Assembly (NCBI GenBank): GCA_026770025.1
Contig: JAMXDE010000007.1
Span: 2,976,001 to 3,040,000, forward strand
Source: Craspedostauros australis
Lineage: Eukaryota > Bacillariophyta > Bacillariophyceae > Mastogloiales > Achnanthaceae
Reading direction: 5' to 3'
DNA length: 64,000 bases
The translations under genes were made by a program, and so were the position numbers. The notes beneath the pieces are model-generated. The model ran no database searches. It was not told the origin of the DNA and saw only the letters and a list, made by a program, of their open reading frames with translations. This document shows, in pieces, positions 52,901-62,025 of this stretch. Within the stretch, counting starts at the first letter, position 1. Each line of letters starts with the position of its first letter.

Positions 52901-55607
52901 TCCGGGTTTGGTGGTTCACCACTTGGAGGGAAACCGCATCGCCCGTGAACTTGATGGAGTCCAGGGTGGGTCGCTGTTTCGCCAGCTTGGCTGACACAGA
53001 CGGGGTTTCACCATGGTTGGCTTCCTGATGGCGAGAGTACCCAGGTACATGTTGCCCACAGCGAGTACTGGGTGCCTCAATGTGCGGTCCTGGCCCTGGC
53101 CCTCCATGGTGGGTTCCATGGTCGGTTGCCTGGTGTCCGTATCCAGTTAGTCTTGGAGGGTACCCTGATTGGAGGTTTCCAATAGGTGCGAAGGCACCTG
53201 GTGCTGTTTGGTTGTCTTCACTTCCATTTGGCACGTATCCCATGCGAACAGGGACTCCAATAGGCGGGAATCCTTCTGGGTGGGGTTGCGCATACGCCGT
53301 ATGTGGTTGGCCATATGCGTGAGGAGGCCCCATGTTAGGTGGGTATCCATGGCACACTGTGTTGTCATATCTGTAGATGCCATAGGGATTGAGAAAATGG
53401 CAGTGTATTTGTCCCGTTCCATGGTTCATGCCTGCGTTCGCAGTTGGGTTTTGGTTCGTCGGTTCGCGTCTGCCGTTGCCATGGTTACTGGCCATCCCAT
53501 GGGGTGGCAGGTAGCCCATGGTACCATGATGGTTCCATGAGTTCCGGTTGTCCGCGGGGCGGTTCCCACTGCTCTCTGAGTGGGTCACTCGGGGTCCGGC
53601 AGGATCTCCTGGGTCCCTGGTGGTTGTCTTGGGGGTGAAGGTTGCCACCTTGGCGTCGGGTGGCCTGCGATCATGTCCGCCAATAGTAGCGGGGTTCACG
53701 TCGAGGAACAGTCCGCTCCTTTCGTCGGGTCCGCGCTCGTTGGTTGATCCAGTAGCTTTGCTGGTGATGCTGTGCAGGTTGTGGTCGTCATTGGGACTGG
53801 TGCTCGTGGCGTTCGGGTTGGGGCGCCGCTTCGTCAGCTTGGCGGGAGGAGTTGGGGTATCACCATGGGTGCCTCCCTGATGGGGTGCGTCCCCAAATGC
53901 GTGGTGCCCATGGTGGGTGTCAGGACCTAAGACGTGTGGGTCTGGTCCCATTCGGTTCGCGCCATGACCTGTCGCTTGGTTCCCGTGTCCTGGTGGTCTT
54001 GGGGGGTACCCAGGTTGGGGAATTCCAACAGGCATGAAAGCTCTCAGGGCAGTCGGGTAGCCTACATTTCCGTTTGGGGGGTATCCCATGTGGACAGGGA
54101 TTCCGATGGATGGGAATCCTCCTGGATGTGGATGTGGGTATGCTGGGCGTGGGCTCCTATGTGCGTGGAAGGTATCCATGCGGGGTGGGTATCCATGGGG
54201 TCCGTCGTTGGTGTGACCATGGTTACCATTGGGTCCAGGGTCTTGGTGATGCAGATGATCTGTTCCATGGTTCGCTCCTGTGTTGGCGGTTGGGTTTCGG
54301 ATTGTTGGTTCGCGTCCGTCGTGGTTATGGTAGCTGGCCATACCGTGAGGTGGTGGGTTGCCCATGGTACCATGATGGTCCCATGAGCTTCGGTTGCTCG
54401 CTGGACGGTTCCCACCTTTCTCCTGGTGGGTCATCCGAGATGTGGCAGTGTCTCCTGGATCTCTGGTAGTCGTCCCATGGGCGAAGGTTACTGCCTTGGC
54501 TTCAGGTGGTCTGCGACCGTGACCGTCAATAGTCGTGGGGCAAACGTTGGGGGACATTCTGATCCTTCCATCGGGTCCACATTTGGTGGCTGGTCCGGTA
54601 GTTTCGTTGGTGTCCGGGTGCTGGTCGTTGTCGTTGCTGGGGCTGGTACCTGCAGCATTTGGGTTGTCGCTGTAGGCATCGGTTGCTGTTGGGGATGTCG
54701 TCATGGATCCACGCTCAGCAATACCAGAGAGTTGGGTTTCGTCAGGGAGGGTGCCCGAGGTGCACTCCGGGGCGGCTCCACCGGCTAGGGATGAGAACCC
54801 AAAGGGGGTACCTCCTGGGCGGCTGTCGCTGTCTCGTCCTGTCTTGAGGATTGAGGTTTCAGATCTGGTCGAGGTGCTGGTGGCATTGGGGTTAGAGAGA
54901 AATGTCTTGTACTCCACGACAGCAGTTAGCCACTCACCATTGTGCGTGCGCCTGCCGCGTCTTTCGAATCGGTCGAAGGCCATCATCGTTTTCTCGGTGC
55001 TTTCTGCGTCGATGAACATCCTATTGAGAGTTTGGTCGAGGGATGAGTCTCTGTTGACTTTGATAAATCCTACCCACTCGGCGATGTGGTAGACGAGGAG
55101 TCCTGTCTCGAAGTGTCTTGCGACGTCGTCCGGGTCCGTGAAGTTGATCATGATGGCTCCAGGGACCATGGTTGGGGTCCCTTCGTGGATGGTGGTCAGT
55201 AGTTCGGGGAGTGTCTTCTCGATCGCGAGTGCGCTGGTTTTAAAGAGGCCAAAAACCGTGGCAGTCTCGATGCTAATCCCAAAGTACTGCTTGAGGTCGG
55301 TGAATGCGTCCCAGGTGGTCTTGTGGACATGGCACACCACTTCGTCGTCGTGGGTCTTCTCCTTTCGGTTCCACGCGTCGACGATGATGGGGTGTCCGAA
55401 GGTTGCTTCGATGAACTTCTTTCCCATCTCAGTGGGGAAGAGTGACGAAGGTCCATCCATCAGGGCGCCTGCCGTGTCATTGAGGAGGACAGAGAGGCTG
55501 GGGTCCTTCGGGTCCTTGGGGTCGGTCTCGAAGGCATCGGTCAAATCACCTGGGCTCCTCTTGGAGGGTCCCCTGGTGGAGGGAACGATGCGGTTGGTAC
55601 GAGTCAT
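49911..55607 (-). CDS. Element E chimeric protein: Gag-like domain, duplicated His/Gly/Pro/Asn-rich region, RNase H remnant, tail
   Basis: About 1899 element codons; the frame runs on 57 codons into D's LTR to a stop at 49737. Residues ~1-235 look like a Gag domain (no CCHC). Residues ~239-590 and ~598-905 are a tandem duplication of a His/Gly/Pro/Asn/Met-rich low-complexity unit (both begin NPNATSTS; HHGTMGNPPPHGMAS and HHGTMGYLPPHGMAS). Near 927 GRQYRMPDEN...PPHDITSKQEWNPPD matches the post-protease connector of F (GRQTIIVPDG...YPHVDFTADEEWDPS). RT is missing. Residues ~1160-1245 are a copia RNase H C-terminus (MRDNKAMLLNTT, HCSLAFHQVRECIA, ADMHTKPLSKTPFRH). A ~650-residue tail follows, with GTFRGIVTGYSGHRACITC, possibly from an integrase C-terminal region. 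Such a long open frame without enzymes suggests selection or youth. Confidence 0.7.
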
Positions 55608-55639
55608 CTTGCAGAGGTCTAAGAGCTTGACAATCTTTT

Positions 55640-55652
55640 GCCACTGTTAATC
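55640..55652 (-). promoter_or_regulatory. Primer-binding site of element E (tRNA-Asn type)
   Basis: On the minus strand GATTAACAGTGGC follows the LTR, one mismatch from GATTAACAGTCGC of F and the TRIM. It can pair with the tRNA-Asn(GUU) anticodon arm. Confidence 0.6.
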
Positions 55653-56268
55653 TAATAGAGCCCAAACGTAATGGCTGTTGTCTTGTTGGCTGTTCTTTAG
55701 CTGTAGGCAGAGGCTTGACTGGCAAGAGATCCGGACGAGAGTCTTCTGTTCCACAAGTAGTCAATTTAGAATACTGGTAGATGGTGAAGAAACGTGCGGA
55801 TTATGAGATTAGTGCAATTATTCTTGTTCGTGTGACACCCTGTGTGGGTTGCCCTGGAAAAGGGTCGTAGGGTTTGCGTAGCCCAAGTACCACAGGAGGG
55901 GGCCCTTTTGTTGGGTTGCTGTCAGAAAAGGGGTGTAGGGTTTGCGTAGCTCCAGTACCAGGGGAAAGTTTCCCTCCATCAAGTTGGAAGCTGGGCGAAG
56001 GTCATCTTGCGTGTATTCCCACGTGGAACTGTACCGTGGATCCAGCAGTCTTGTATTGGCATCAAGTTGTTGGTGGGGAGGGGTTCCGATGACCCAGTCA
56101 TTGGGACCCTTTTTCCATGGGTCCTGGACTCCAAAGAGGTTCTTCGAAGACTTGTGCCTGCTCCAAACGTGGTTATGTCCAAAACGTGGTTCAGACCGAT
56201 TCGTGGGAAAACGAGTCATGTGTTCCAGGAAATCCTTCCTTAGCCTAACTGCTAGTTTAGCTCTATTA
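55653..56268 (-). repeat. 5' LTR of element E
   Basis: 616 bp with inverted termini TAATAGAG...CTCTATTA, no TG...CA. It contains an internal duplication (AGGGTYGTAGGGTTTGCGTAGC near 55861 and GGGTGTAGGGTTTGCGTAGC near 55931). Related to the solo LTR at 10957-11483. Confidence 0.75.
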
Positions 56269-56325
56269 ACTTGATCTCTCTTGAAGGAATCGTGTGATTT
56301 CGCTGTGTACGATAACGAGATAACA
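56269..56325 (+). repeat. 5' LTR remnant of element F
   Basis: ACTTGATCTCTCTTGAAGG to GAGATAACA, collinear with 62502-62558. The left part was displaced when E inserted. Confidence 0.85.
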
Positions 56326-56338
56326 GATTAACAGTCGC
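56326..56338 (+). promoter_or_regulatory. Primer-binding site of element F (tRNA-Asn type)
   Basis: GATTAACAGTCGC, identical to the TRIM. Its reverse complement is the tRNA-Asn(GUU) anticodon arm, positions 28-40. Confidence 0.7.
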
Positions 56339-56439
56339 AAGCACTACGTCCTGACCTGACTGAGTGAACCCCCCTCCAACCCACCGAGCTGATCCCATCA
56401 GCACCGAACCGATTGCATCACGTGACGACGTGAAGCAAG

Positions 56440-56592
56440 AACCGAACAAGAACAAGAGCCTTCTAAGGCAGCGCACATGAACACACCGAGCACAGCGTAT
56501 CCGCTTCTCCGTACCGAACCGAACAACAGCAAGAGCCACCAAAGGCATCGCAAACGAACACACCGAGCACAGCGTATCCGCTTCTCCGTGAC
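56440..56592 (+). repeat. Tandem 77-bp duplication in the leader of element F
   Basis: ACCGAACAA...AAGAGCC and ACACCGAGCACAGCGTATCC recur 77 bp apart just before the polyprotein start. Possibly part of a packaging or translation leader; function unknown. Confidence 0.7.
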
Positions 56593-56609
56593 GAACCGAA
56601 CCGAACAAG

Positions 56610-59600
56610 ATGACAGAACCCACCGAACCCATCACCATCCTGAACCACGTCCTCAAGGCCGTGGGTATCTCCGACGACTCCGACCATCGCCGCGTTATCA
56701 TCGACGCAGCGGTGGAGAATGTTGACGACCTCACCTTCCTCACCAAGGAAGACCTCGACGGTCTTCATCGCGACATCACTCCCACCTCGGGAGACCCATA
56801 CTCATGTCGATTGACTGCGTTGCACATTCGCAAGATCCTCGCACTCCCAATGTGGTATGACGCGCAAGCTGACGACGACGACTCCGTCTGGCTTGACCTG
56901 AATGCTGCGAGGCTCCAGAGCTTCATGAGAGCTGAACTCAAGAAACGCGTGGAAGCCTCCACACCGACACCCGAACCCACCATGTCATCCATGGTGACAC
57001 CACCACCACCTACTGAACCTGTCTCTGATGGAGCCGCTGCCTTCGACAAGGGCATCAAGCGAAACCTCAGCGACTATCCGATCCTGAAGAGTGATGACCA
57101 GTTCATGGTCTTCGACCGACGTCTCCGAGCCACCGCTGCAGCGCACGGTGTGAAGAACGTCGTAGACCCCGAGTACCTCCCGACCCAAGACGAGGCTGAG
57201 CTGTTCGACAAACAGCGCACCTTCCTCTTCTACGTCTTGACCCACTGTCTCAGGACCACGAAGAGCCGCAACTGTCTCCAGGCATACGCCGATGACGAGA
57301 ACGGTCATGGGGTGTATACCATGCTCCGTGAAGAGTATGCAACCGGAGTAGCTGCAGCCAACAAGGCTCAGCTGATCCAAGAGGAGATCCGGAACCTCAA
57401 GATGAACCACTCGTGGAACAGCAGCCGCGAAGCCTTCGTGAACAGCTGGCTCAGCAAGATCAACGACCTCGAAGAGATCCAGGATGCACCTGTCTCTGAG
57501 GACTGGAAGCTTCAGTGGCTCAAGGAGGCCATCACCCCTGATGCTGACCTCTTCCGTTCCCTTGACGACGCCGATGCTCTCCAGAGCAACTTGGCGTTGG
57601 CGACAGGAAAGACCAACTTCAGGTTGGACTTCGATGCCTTCCTTGGTGTTGTGCGCAGATCCGCACAGCGCAATGACCTGCGCATCCCACGCAACAAGGC
57701 CAAGCGCAGAGTCAATAACACAAACAAGGAAGCAAGTAACAACGAGAACAAGACCAACCAATCCAAGAACAAGAACACGAACAAGCGAATCCCAGACAAC
57801 GAATGGAAGCAAATGACCTGGGATCAGAAGAAGGCTCACATGCAGTCCAAGGGTACTTGGGACCCCAAGTACACCAGGGATGCATCGAACAGACAGGCCA
57901 ACAAGACATCCGCCACTGGCAATGGGGGTGGTGGGCAGACCAAGTCCACCTCAACCTCAGGCAGCGCCGGTTCTGACGAACTCCCCGGCGATGCCATCAA
58001 GCGCATGTTGGCCAATGCCACGACCAACACCAACACTTCCGACGAAGTCGCCATCCAGGGCAAGATCTACCATGCTGTTCAGGCCATAGTCCTGCAATAC
58101 AGCTTCAACAAGACCGATGTTGCGAAGGCCGGTTCCCTGATCGACAGCGGTGCGAATGGAGGATTGGCAGGCGATGATGTGACTATCATCAGCCGTACCA
58201 ACCATACCACCGACATCAGCGGAATTGGAGACACCGCAATCGTCAACCTGGACATTGGAACGGTCGCTGGACTCGTCATGTCCACCGAGGGACCTATCAT
58301 TGCGAAGTTTCACCAATACGCCCTCTATGGCAAGGGCAAGACGATTCACTCGACGAATCAGCTCGGTGCATTCGGTCTCGATGTCAACGAGCGTCCTCGC
58401 GAACTCCCTGGAGGGAGACAGACAATCATCGTGCCTGATGGGCATGTGATCCCTCTCTCCATCCGACAGGACCTGTCCTACATGGACATGAGACCTCTCA
58501 CACGCAAGGAGATTGACACGTACCCTCACGTGGATTTCACTGCCGACGAAGAGTGGGACCCATCCACTCTCGACCACGAGTTCACTTTGCTGGACGAGAC
58601 CTCCGATGGTGCCCCAGACGACGGCGTCCACTCACCGGACTCCATCGAAGTGTTCACCAGTGAGACCGGTGCCTCACAGCAGGGCGCTATCACTCGCGTG
58701 AAGCCAAAGATCGACTATGAGGCCCTCCGTCCGTACTTTGGATGGATCTCGGCCAGAAGAGTCCAAGACACTCTCAAGTGCACATCCCAATGGTACCGCA
58801 CCTCCGAGCGGTTCACCATGAGGAAGCACTTCAAGACCAGATTCCCTGCCGCGAACGTGGACAGACTCCACAAGACTGTTGCCATGGACACGTTGTTCTC
58901 TGACACACCTGCACACGACGATGGTGTGCCAGGCCATGGTGGCAGCACGATGATGCAAGTATACGTGGCCGTGGATTCTCGCTTCACCGCAGGATTCCCC
59001 ATGACATCGGAGAAGCAAGTCGCTTCCACTCTCCAAGACTTCATCCGGTGTCATGGAGCTCCTGACCTCCTGATGTCCGATAACGCGAAATCCGAGATCG
59101 GATTCAAGGTCCAAGACATCCTCCGACAGTACTCCATCGCTGATCATCAGAGCGAGCCGGAGCACCAGCACCAGAACGCCGCAGAGAGGCGTATCCAAGA
59201 CATCAAGCGCATGACGAACGGCATCATGGATAGGACGGGCACACCTGCTCGCTTCTGGCTCATATGCACCATGTATGTCATTGTGCTCTTCAACCACTTG
59301 GCTCAACGCACAGCGGGTAACGTCACGCCGATGCAGGCAGCCTACGGACACCGTCCCGATGTGAGCAAGTTCCTTGCCTACCGATGGTGGCAGCCGGTGT
59401 ACTACCGCGTGGAGAAACCTGGCTTTCCCAGCCAGTCCAAGGAGCGGAAGGGGAGATGGGCCGGACCCTGTCTCCACAAGGGTGACGAACTCACCTTCTG
59501 GGTGTTGGACGATGACACCCAACAGCTCCTCCCTCGATCCTCGATCCGTGCAGCCGACGAGCACGGCTCCTGCAACCTGCGTGTCGACTTTCCCCTGGCC

Positions 59601-62000
59601 GACGTTGGGAAGGAGGACGGCTCGGACACGAACCCATCTGATGATGGGGAGCTTGAAGACGACGTCCCAGTGCCTGATGGAATGCAACCAGTTGTACATT
59701 CCCTAGGAGACGCCGTTCTTTTCGCTTCTGCGGAGTCCGATCCTGAAACGGCGGACATGGCAAGAGTCTCCATCCCTCGATTCACACCAGAGGATCTCAT
59801 CGGCAAGACCTTCCTATACGACCGTGACGGACAGAGAGTCAAGGCCGAAGTCATCCAACGCGTCAACGATGCAGATGCAGCGAACCACCAGCGAATCAAG
59901 ATGTTGCTCGCCTTTGACGATGGAGCCACCAACGAACTCATCTCCTACGTCCAGCTGTCCGACATCATCGAACAGCAGCTCGAACGCAACGAAGACAACG
60001 AAGACGGAGTATGGGGATTCCAAGGCATCATCGGACACGAAGGACCTCTCGCTCCGAACGCCAAGACCTACAAGGGGTCCCGATACAATGTCATTGTACA
60101 ATGGGATGACGGATCAACAACATCCGAACCACTCTCCACCATGTTGCAAGATGATCCTGTATCATGTGCGGCATACGGCCGGAAGAACGGATTGCTCGAT
60201 CAGCCTGGATGGAAACAGCTGAAGAAGCTCTCTGACCGACAGGCTCGAATGGAGCGCAAGACCTCCATCAACAAGGCCAAGAAGCACACCAACGCACCCA
60301 TCTACCAGTTCGGTGTTCAGGTACCACGCAATCACCAAGAAGCCGTACGCCTCGACAAACGCAACGGCAATACGCTCTGGGCAGATGCAGAACGTACCGA
60401 GATGGAACAGCTCTTCGGATATGAGACATTCCGATCGCTCGGCAAGACCAAGACCGTTCCAGACGGATACCAACAGATCCGGCTGCAATGGGTCTACGCG
60501 GTCAAGCACGACCTCCGACACCGAGCACGATGTGTGGCAGGTGGCCACCTGACGGACCCATGCAAGGACTCCTCCTACGCCGGAGTTGTCAGTTTGCAGT
60601 CACTCAGAATCGCCCTACTCGCTGGCGAACTGAACGGACTCAAGACCATGGTCGGCGACATTGGAAACGCCTACCTGGAGGCATACACGAAGGAGAAGAT
60701 TCGCTTCGTAGCCGGCGACGAGTTCGGGGAGCATGCAGGCCACATGCTCACGATTGTCAAGGCGCTCTACGGCCTCCCGACATCCGGAGCTCGCTTCCAC
60801 GAAGCGCTGGCAGATACCCTTCGAGACATGGGCTTCCAGCAGTGCAGGTCTGACCCCGACGTATGGATGCGTGATGCAGGTCCGCACTGGGAATACGTAT
60901 GTGTATACGTAGACGATCTCATGGCGGTCATGTCTGACCCACGTTCCTTCTTCGACACTCTCACTTCGCAGTACGGCTACAAGCTCAAAGGTGTCGGTTC
61001 CATCTCCTACCATCTAGGAGCAGACTTCGGAAGAGACAGCGACGGCACAATGAAGATCAGCGCGCGTTCCTACATCAAGCGCATGCTCACGAACTACGAA
61101 CAGATGTTCGACGGACCACCCAACAAGACCAGCTGCCCCATGGACAAGGACGACAGTCCTGAGCTCGATACGACACCCGAGCTCGGGGAGATCGATCGAA
61201 CCAAGTACATGTCGTTGATCGGAGCACTCCAATGGTGTGTGTCTCTGGGAAGGATCGACATACATGTGGCGGTCATGACTCTTTCCCGTTTCCGTGCATC
61301 ACCAAGAGCAGGACACATGGACAGAGTGAAACGCATCTACGGGTATCTTCGAAAATACCCAGACGCTTCCATCCGCTTCCGAACCGGAATCCCCAACCAT
61401 GAAGAACACTACGACATCCCACAGCACAAATGGATGTACTCTGTGTACGGACCCAACCGAGAGGAGCTGCCGGCGGATGCACCGACAGCCAAAGGCAAAC
61501 CAGTACGTACCACGACTTTCGTTGATGCGAATCTCATGCACTGCAAGGTGACTGGGAAATCAGCAACTGGTATCGTGCATCTCATCAACCAAACACCCAT
61601 CGAATGGTTCTCGAAGCGACAGTCCACCGTGGAGACGGCCACCTACGGATCAGAATTCGTGGCAGCACGGTTGGCAACCGAACAGATCATGTCCATCCGC
61701 TTGATGCTGTGCGAAATGGGAATACCAGTGGACGGACCAAGCTGGCTCTTTGGTGACAACCAGAGCGTAGTCACATCCTCCACCATCCCAACCAGTGTAC
61801 TATCCAAGAGACACAACGCACTGGCCTACCACCGAGTCCGATCGGCCATCGCCGCTGGGACAATGTACTTCATCAAGATCAAGGGAAACCAGAACATCGC
61901 CGACATCCTCACGAAATTCCTTCCACGATCGGTTTTCTGGGACCTCATCCAACCACTGTTGTTCTGGAAGGGCAACACCGATCCCAACCACATCAAGTGA
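56610..62000 (+). CDS. Ty1/copia Gag-Pol polyprotein, element F (1796 aa), no zinc knuckle, chromodomain-like segment
   Basis: ATG in AACAAGATGACAG; frame intact to TGA. Gag ~1-480 starts with a small helical domain (ILNHVLKAVGI) and has a Lys/Asn-rich basic stretch (~365-400) but no CCHC. Protease LIDSGANGG (D512). Integrase D760, D824, E859 (34 residues between the last two; the Glu is in NAAERR). A segment at ~1157-1208 (YNVIVQWDDGSTTSEPL, then PGWKQL) resembles a chromo-type fold: aromatic, WDDG turn, EPL. RT D1350 (GDIGNAYLEAY) and YVDD (1433-1436). RNase H D1639 (FVDANLMH), E1682 (YGSEFVAA), D1716 (FGDNQS), ending NIADILTK. All catalytic residues looked for are present. The RNase H part is the closest relative here of the remnants at 2-1119 and in E. 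Confidence 0.93.
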   Translation: MTEPTEPITILNHVLKAVGISDDSDHRRVIIDAAVENVDDLTFLTKEDLDGLHRDITPTSGDPYSCRLTALHIRKILALPMWYDAQADDDDSVWLDLNAARLQSFMRAELKKRVEASTPTPEPTMSSMVTPPPPTEPVSDGAAAFDKGIKRNLSDYPILKSDDQFMVFDRRLRATAAAHGVKNVVDPEYLPTQDEAELFDKQRTFLFYVLTHCLRTTKSRNCLQAYADDENGHGVYTMLREEYATGVAAANKAQLIQEEIRNLKMNHSWNSSREAFVNSWLSKINDLEEIQDAPVSEDWKLQWLKEAITPDADLFRSLDDADALQSNLALATGKTNFRLDFDAFLGVVRRSAQRNDLRIPRNKAKRRVNNTNKEASNNENKTNQSKNKNTNKRIPDNEWKQMTWDQKKAHMQSKGTWDPKYTRDASNRQANKTSATGNGGGGQTKSTSTSGSAGSDELPGDAIKRMLANATTNTNTSDEVAIQGKIYHAVQAIVLQYSFNKTDVAKAGSLIDSGANGGLAGDDVTIISRTNHTTDISGIGDTAIVNLDIGTVAGLVMSTEGPIIAKFHQYALYGKGKTIHSTNQLGAFGLDVNERPRELPGGRQTIIVPDGHVIPLSIRQDLSYMDMRPLTRKEIDTYPHVDFTADEEWDPSTLDHEFTLLDETSDGAPDDGVHSPDSIEVFTSETGASQQGAITRVKPKIDYEALRPYFGWISARRVQDTLKCTSQWYRTSERFTMRKHFKTRFPAANVDRLHKTVAMDTLFSDTPAHDDGVPGHGGSTMMQVYVAVDSRFTAGFPMTSEKQVASTLQDFIRCHGAPDLLMSDNAKSEIGFKVQDILRQYSIADHQSEPEHQHQNAAERRIQDIKRMTNGIMDRTGTPARFWLICTMYVIVLFNHLAQRTAGNVTPMQAAYGHRPDVSKFLAYRWWQPVYYRVEKPGFPSQSKERKGRWAGPCLHKGDELTFWVLDDDTQQLLPRSSIRAADEHGSCNLRVDFPLADVGKEDGSDTNPSDDGELEDDVPVPDGMQPVVHSLGDAVLFASAESDPETADMARVSIPRFTPEDLIGKTFLYDRDGQRVKAEVIQRVNDADAANHQRIKMLLAFDDGATNELISYVQLSDIIEQQLERNEDNEDGVWGFQGIIGHEGPLAPNAKTYKGSRYNVIVQWDDGSTTSEPLSTMLQDDPVSCAAYGRKNGLLDQPGWKQLKKLSDRQARMERKTSINKAKKHTNAPIYQFGVQVPRNHQEAVRLDKRNGNTLWADAERTEMEQLFGYETFRSLGKTKTVPDGYQQIRLQWVYAVKHDLRHRARCVAGGHLTDPCKDSSYAGVVSLQSLRIALLAGELNGLKTMVGDIGNAYLEAYTKEKIRFVAGDEFGEHAGHMLTIVKALYGLPTSGARFHEALADTLRDMGFQQCRSDPDVWMRDAGPHWEYVCVYVDDLMAVMSDPRSFFDTLTSQYGYKLKGVGSISYHLGADFGRDSDGTMKISARSYIKRMLTNYEQMFDGPPNKTSCPMDKDDSPELDTTPELGEIDRTKYMSLIGALQWCVSLGRIDIHVAVMTLSRFRASPRAGHMDRVKRIYGYLRKYPDASIRFRTGIPNHEEHYDIPQHKWMYSVYGPNREELPADAPTAKGKPVRTTTFVDANLMHCKVTGKSATGIVHLINQTPIEWFSKRQSTVETATYGSEFVAARLATEQIMSIRLMLCEMGIPVDGPSWLFGDNQSVVTSSTIPTSVLSKRHNALAYHRVRSAIAAGTMYFIKIKGNQNIADILTKFLPRSVFWDLIQPLLFWKGNTDPNHIK

Positions 62001-62019
62001 CTACGAAAAGATACGTTTC

Positions 62020-62025
62020 GGGGAG
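62020..62025 (+). promoter_or_regulatory. Polypurine tract of element F
   Basis: GGGGAG directly before the 3' LTR, the same hexamer as in the TRIM at 34899-34904. Confidence 0.6.

Larger units (their letters stand above)
49911..56268 (-). mobile_element. Large internally deleted copia-derived element E, 3' end lost
   Basis: Oriented right to left. It has a 616-bp 5' LTR (55653-56268), a primer-binding site, and one very long frame that keeps Gag-like and RNase H pieces but lacks protease core, integrase core and RT. The left (3') end is cut by element D and no 3' LTR is present. The right LTR border falls inside the 5' LTR of F, so E inserted into F. It behaves like a large retrotransposon derivative (LARD) that still encodes a protein. 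Confidence 0.75.
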
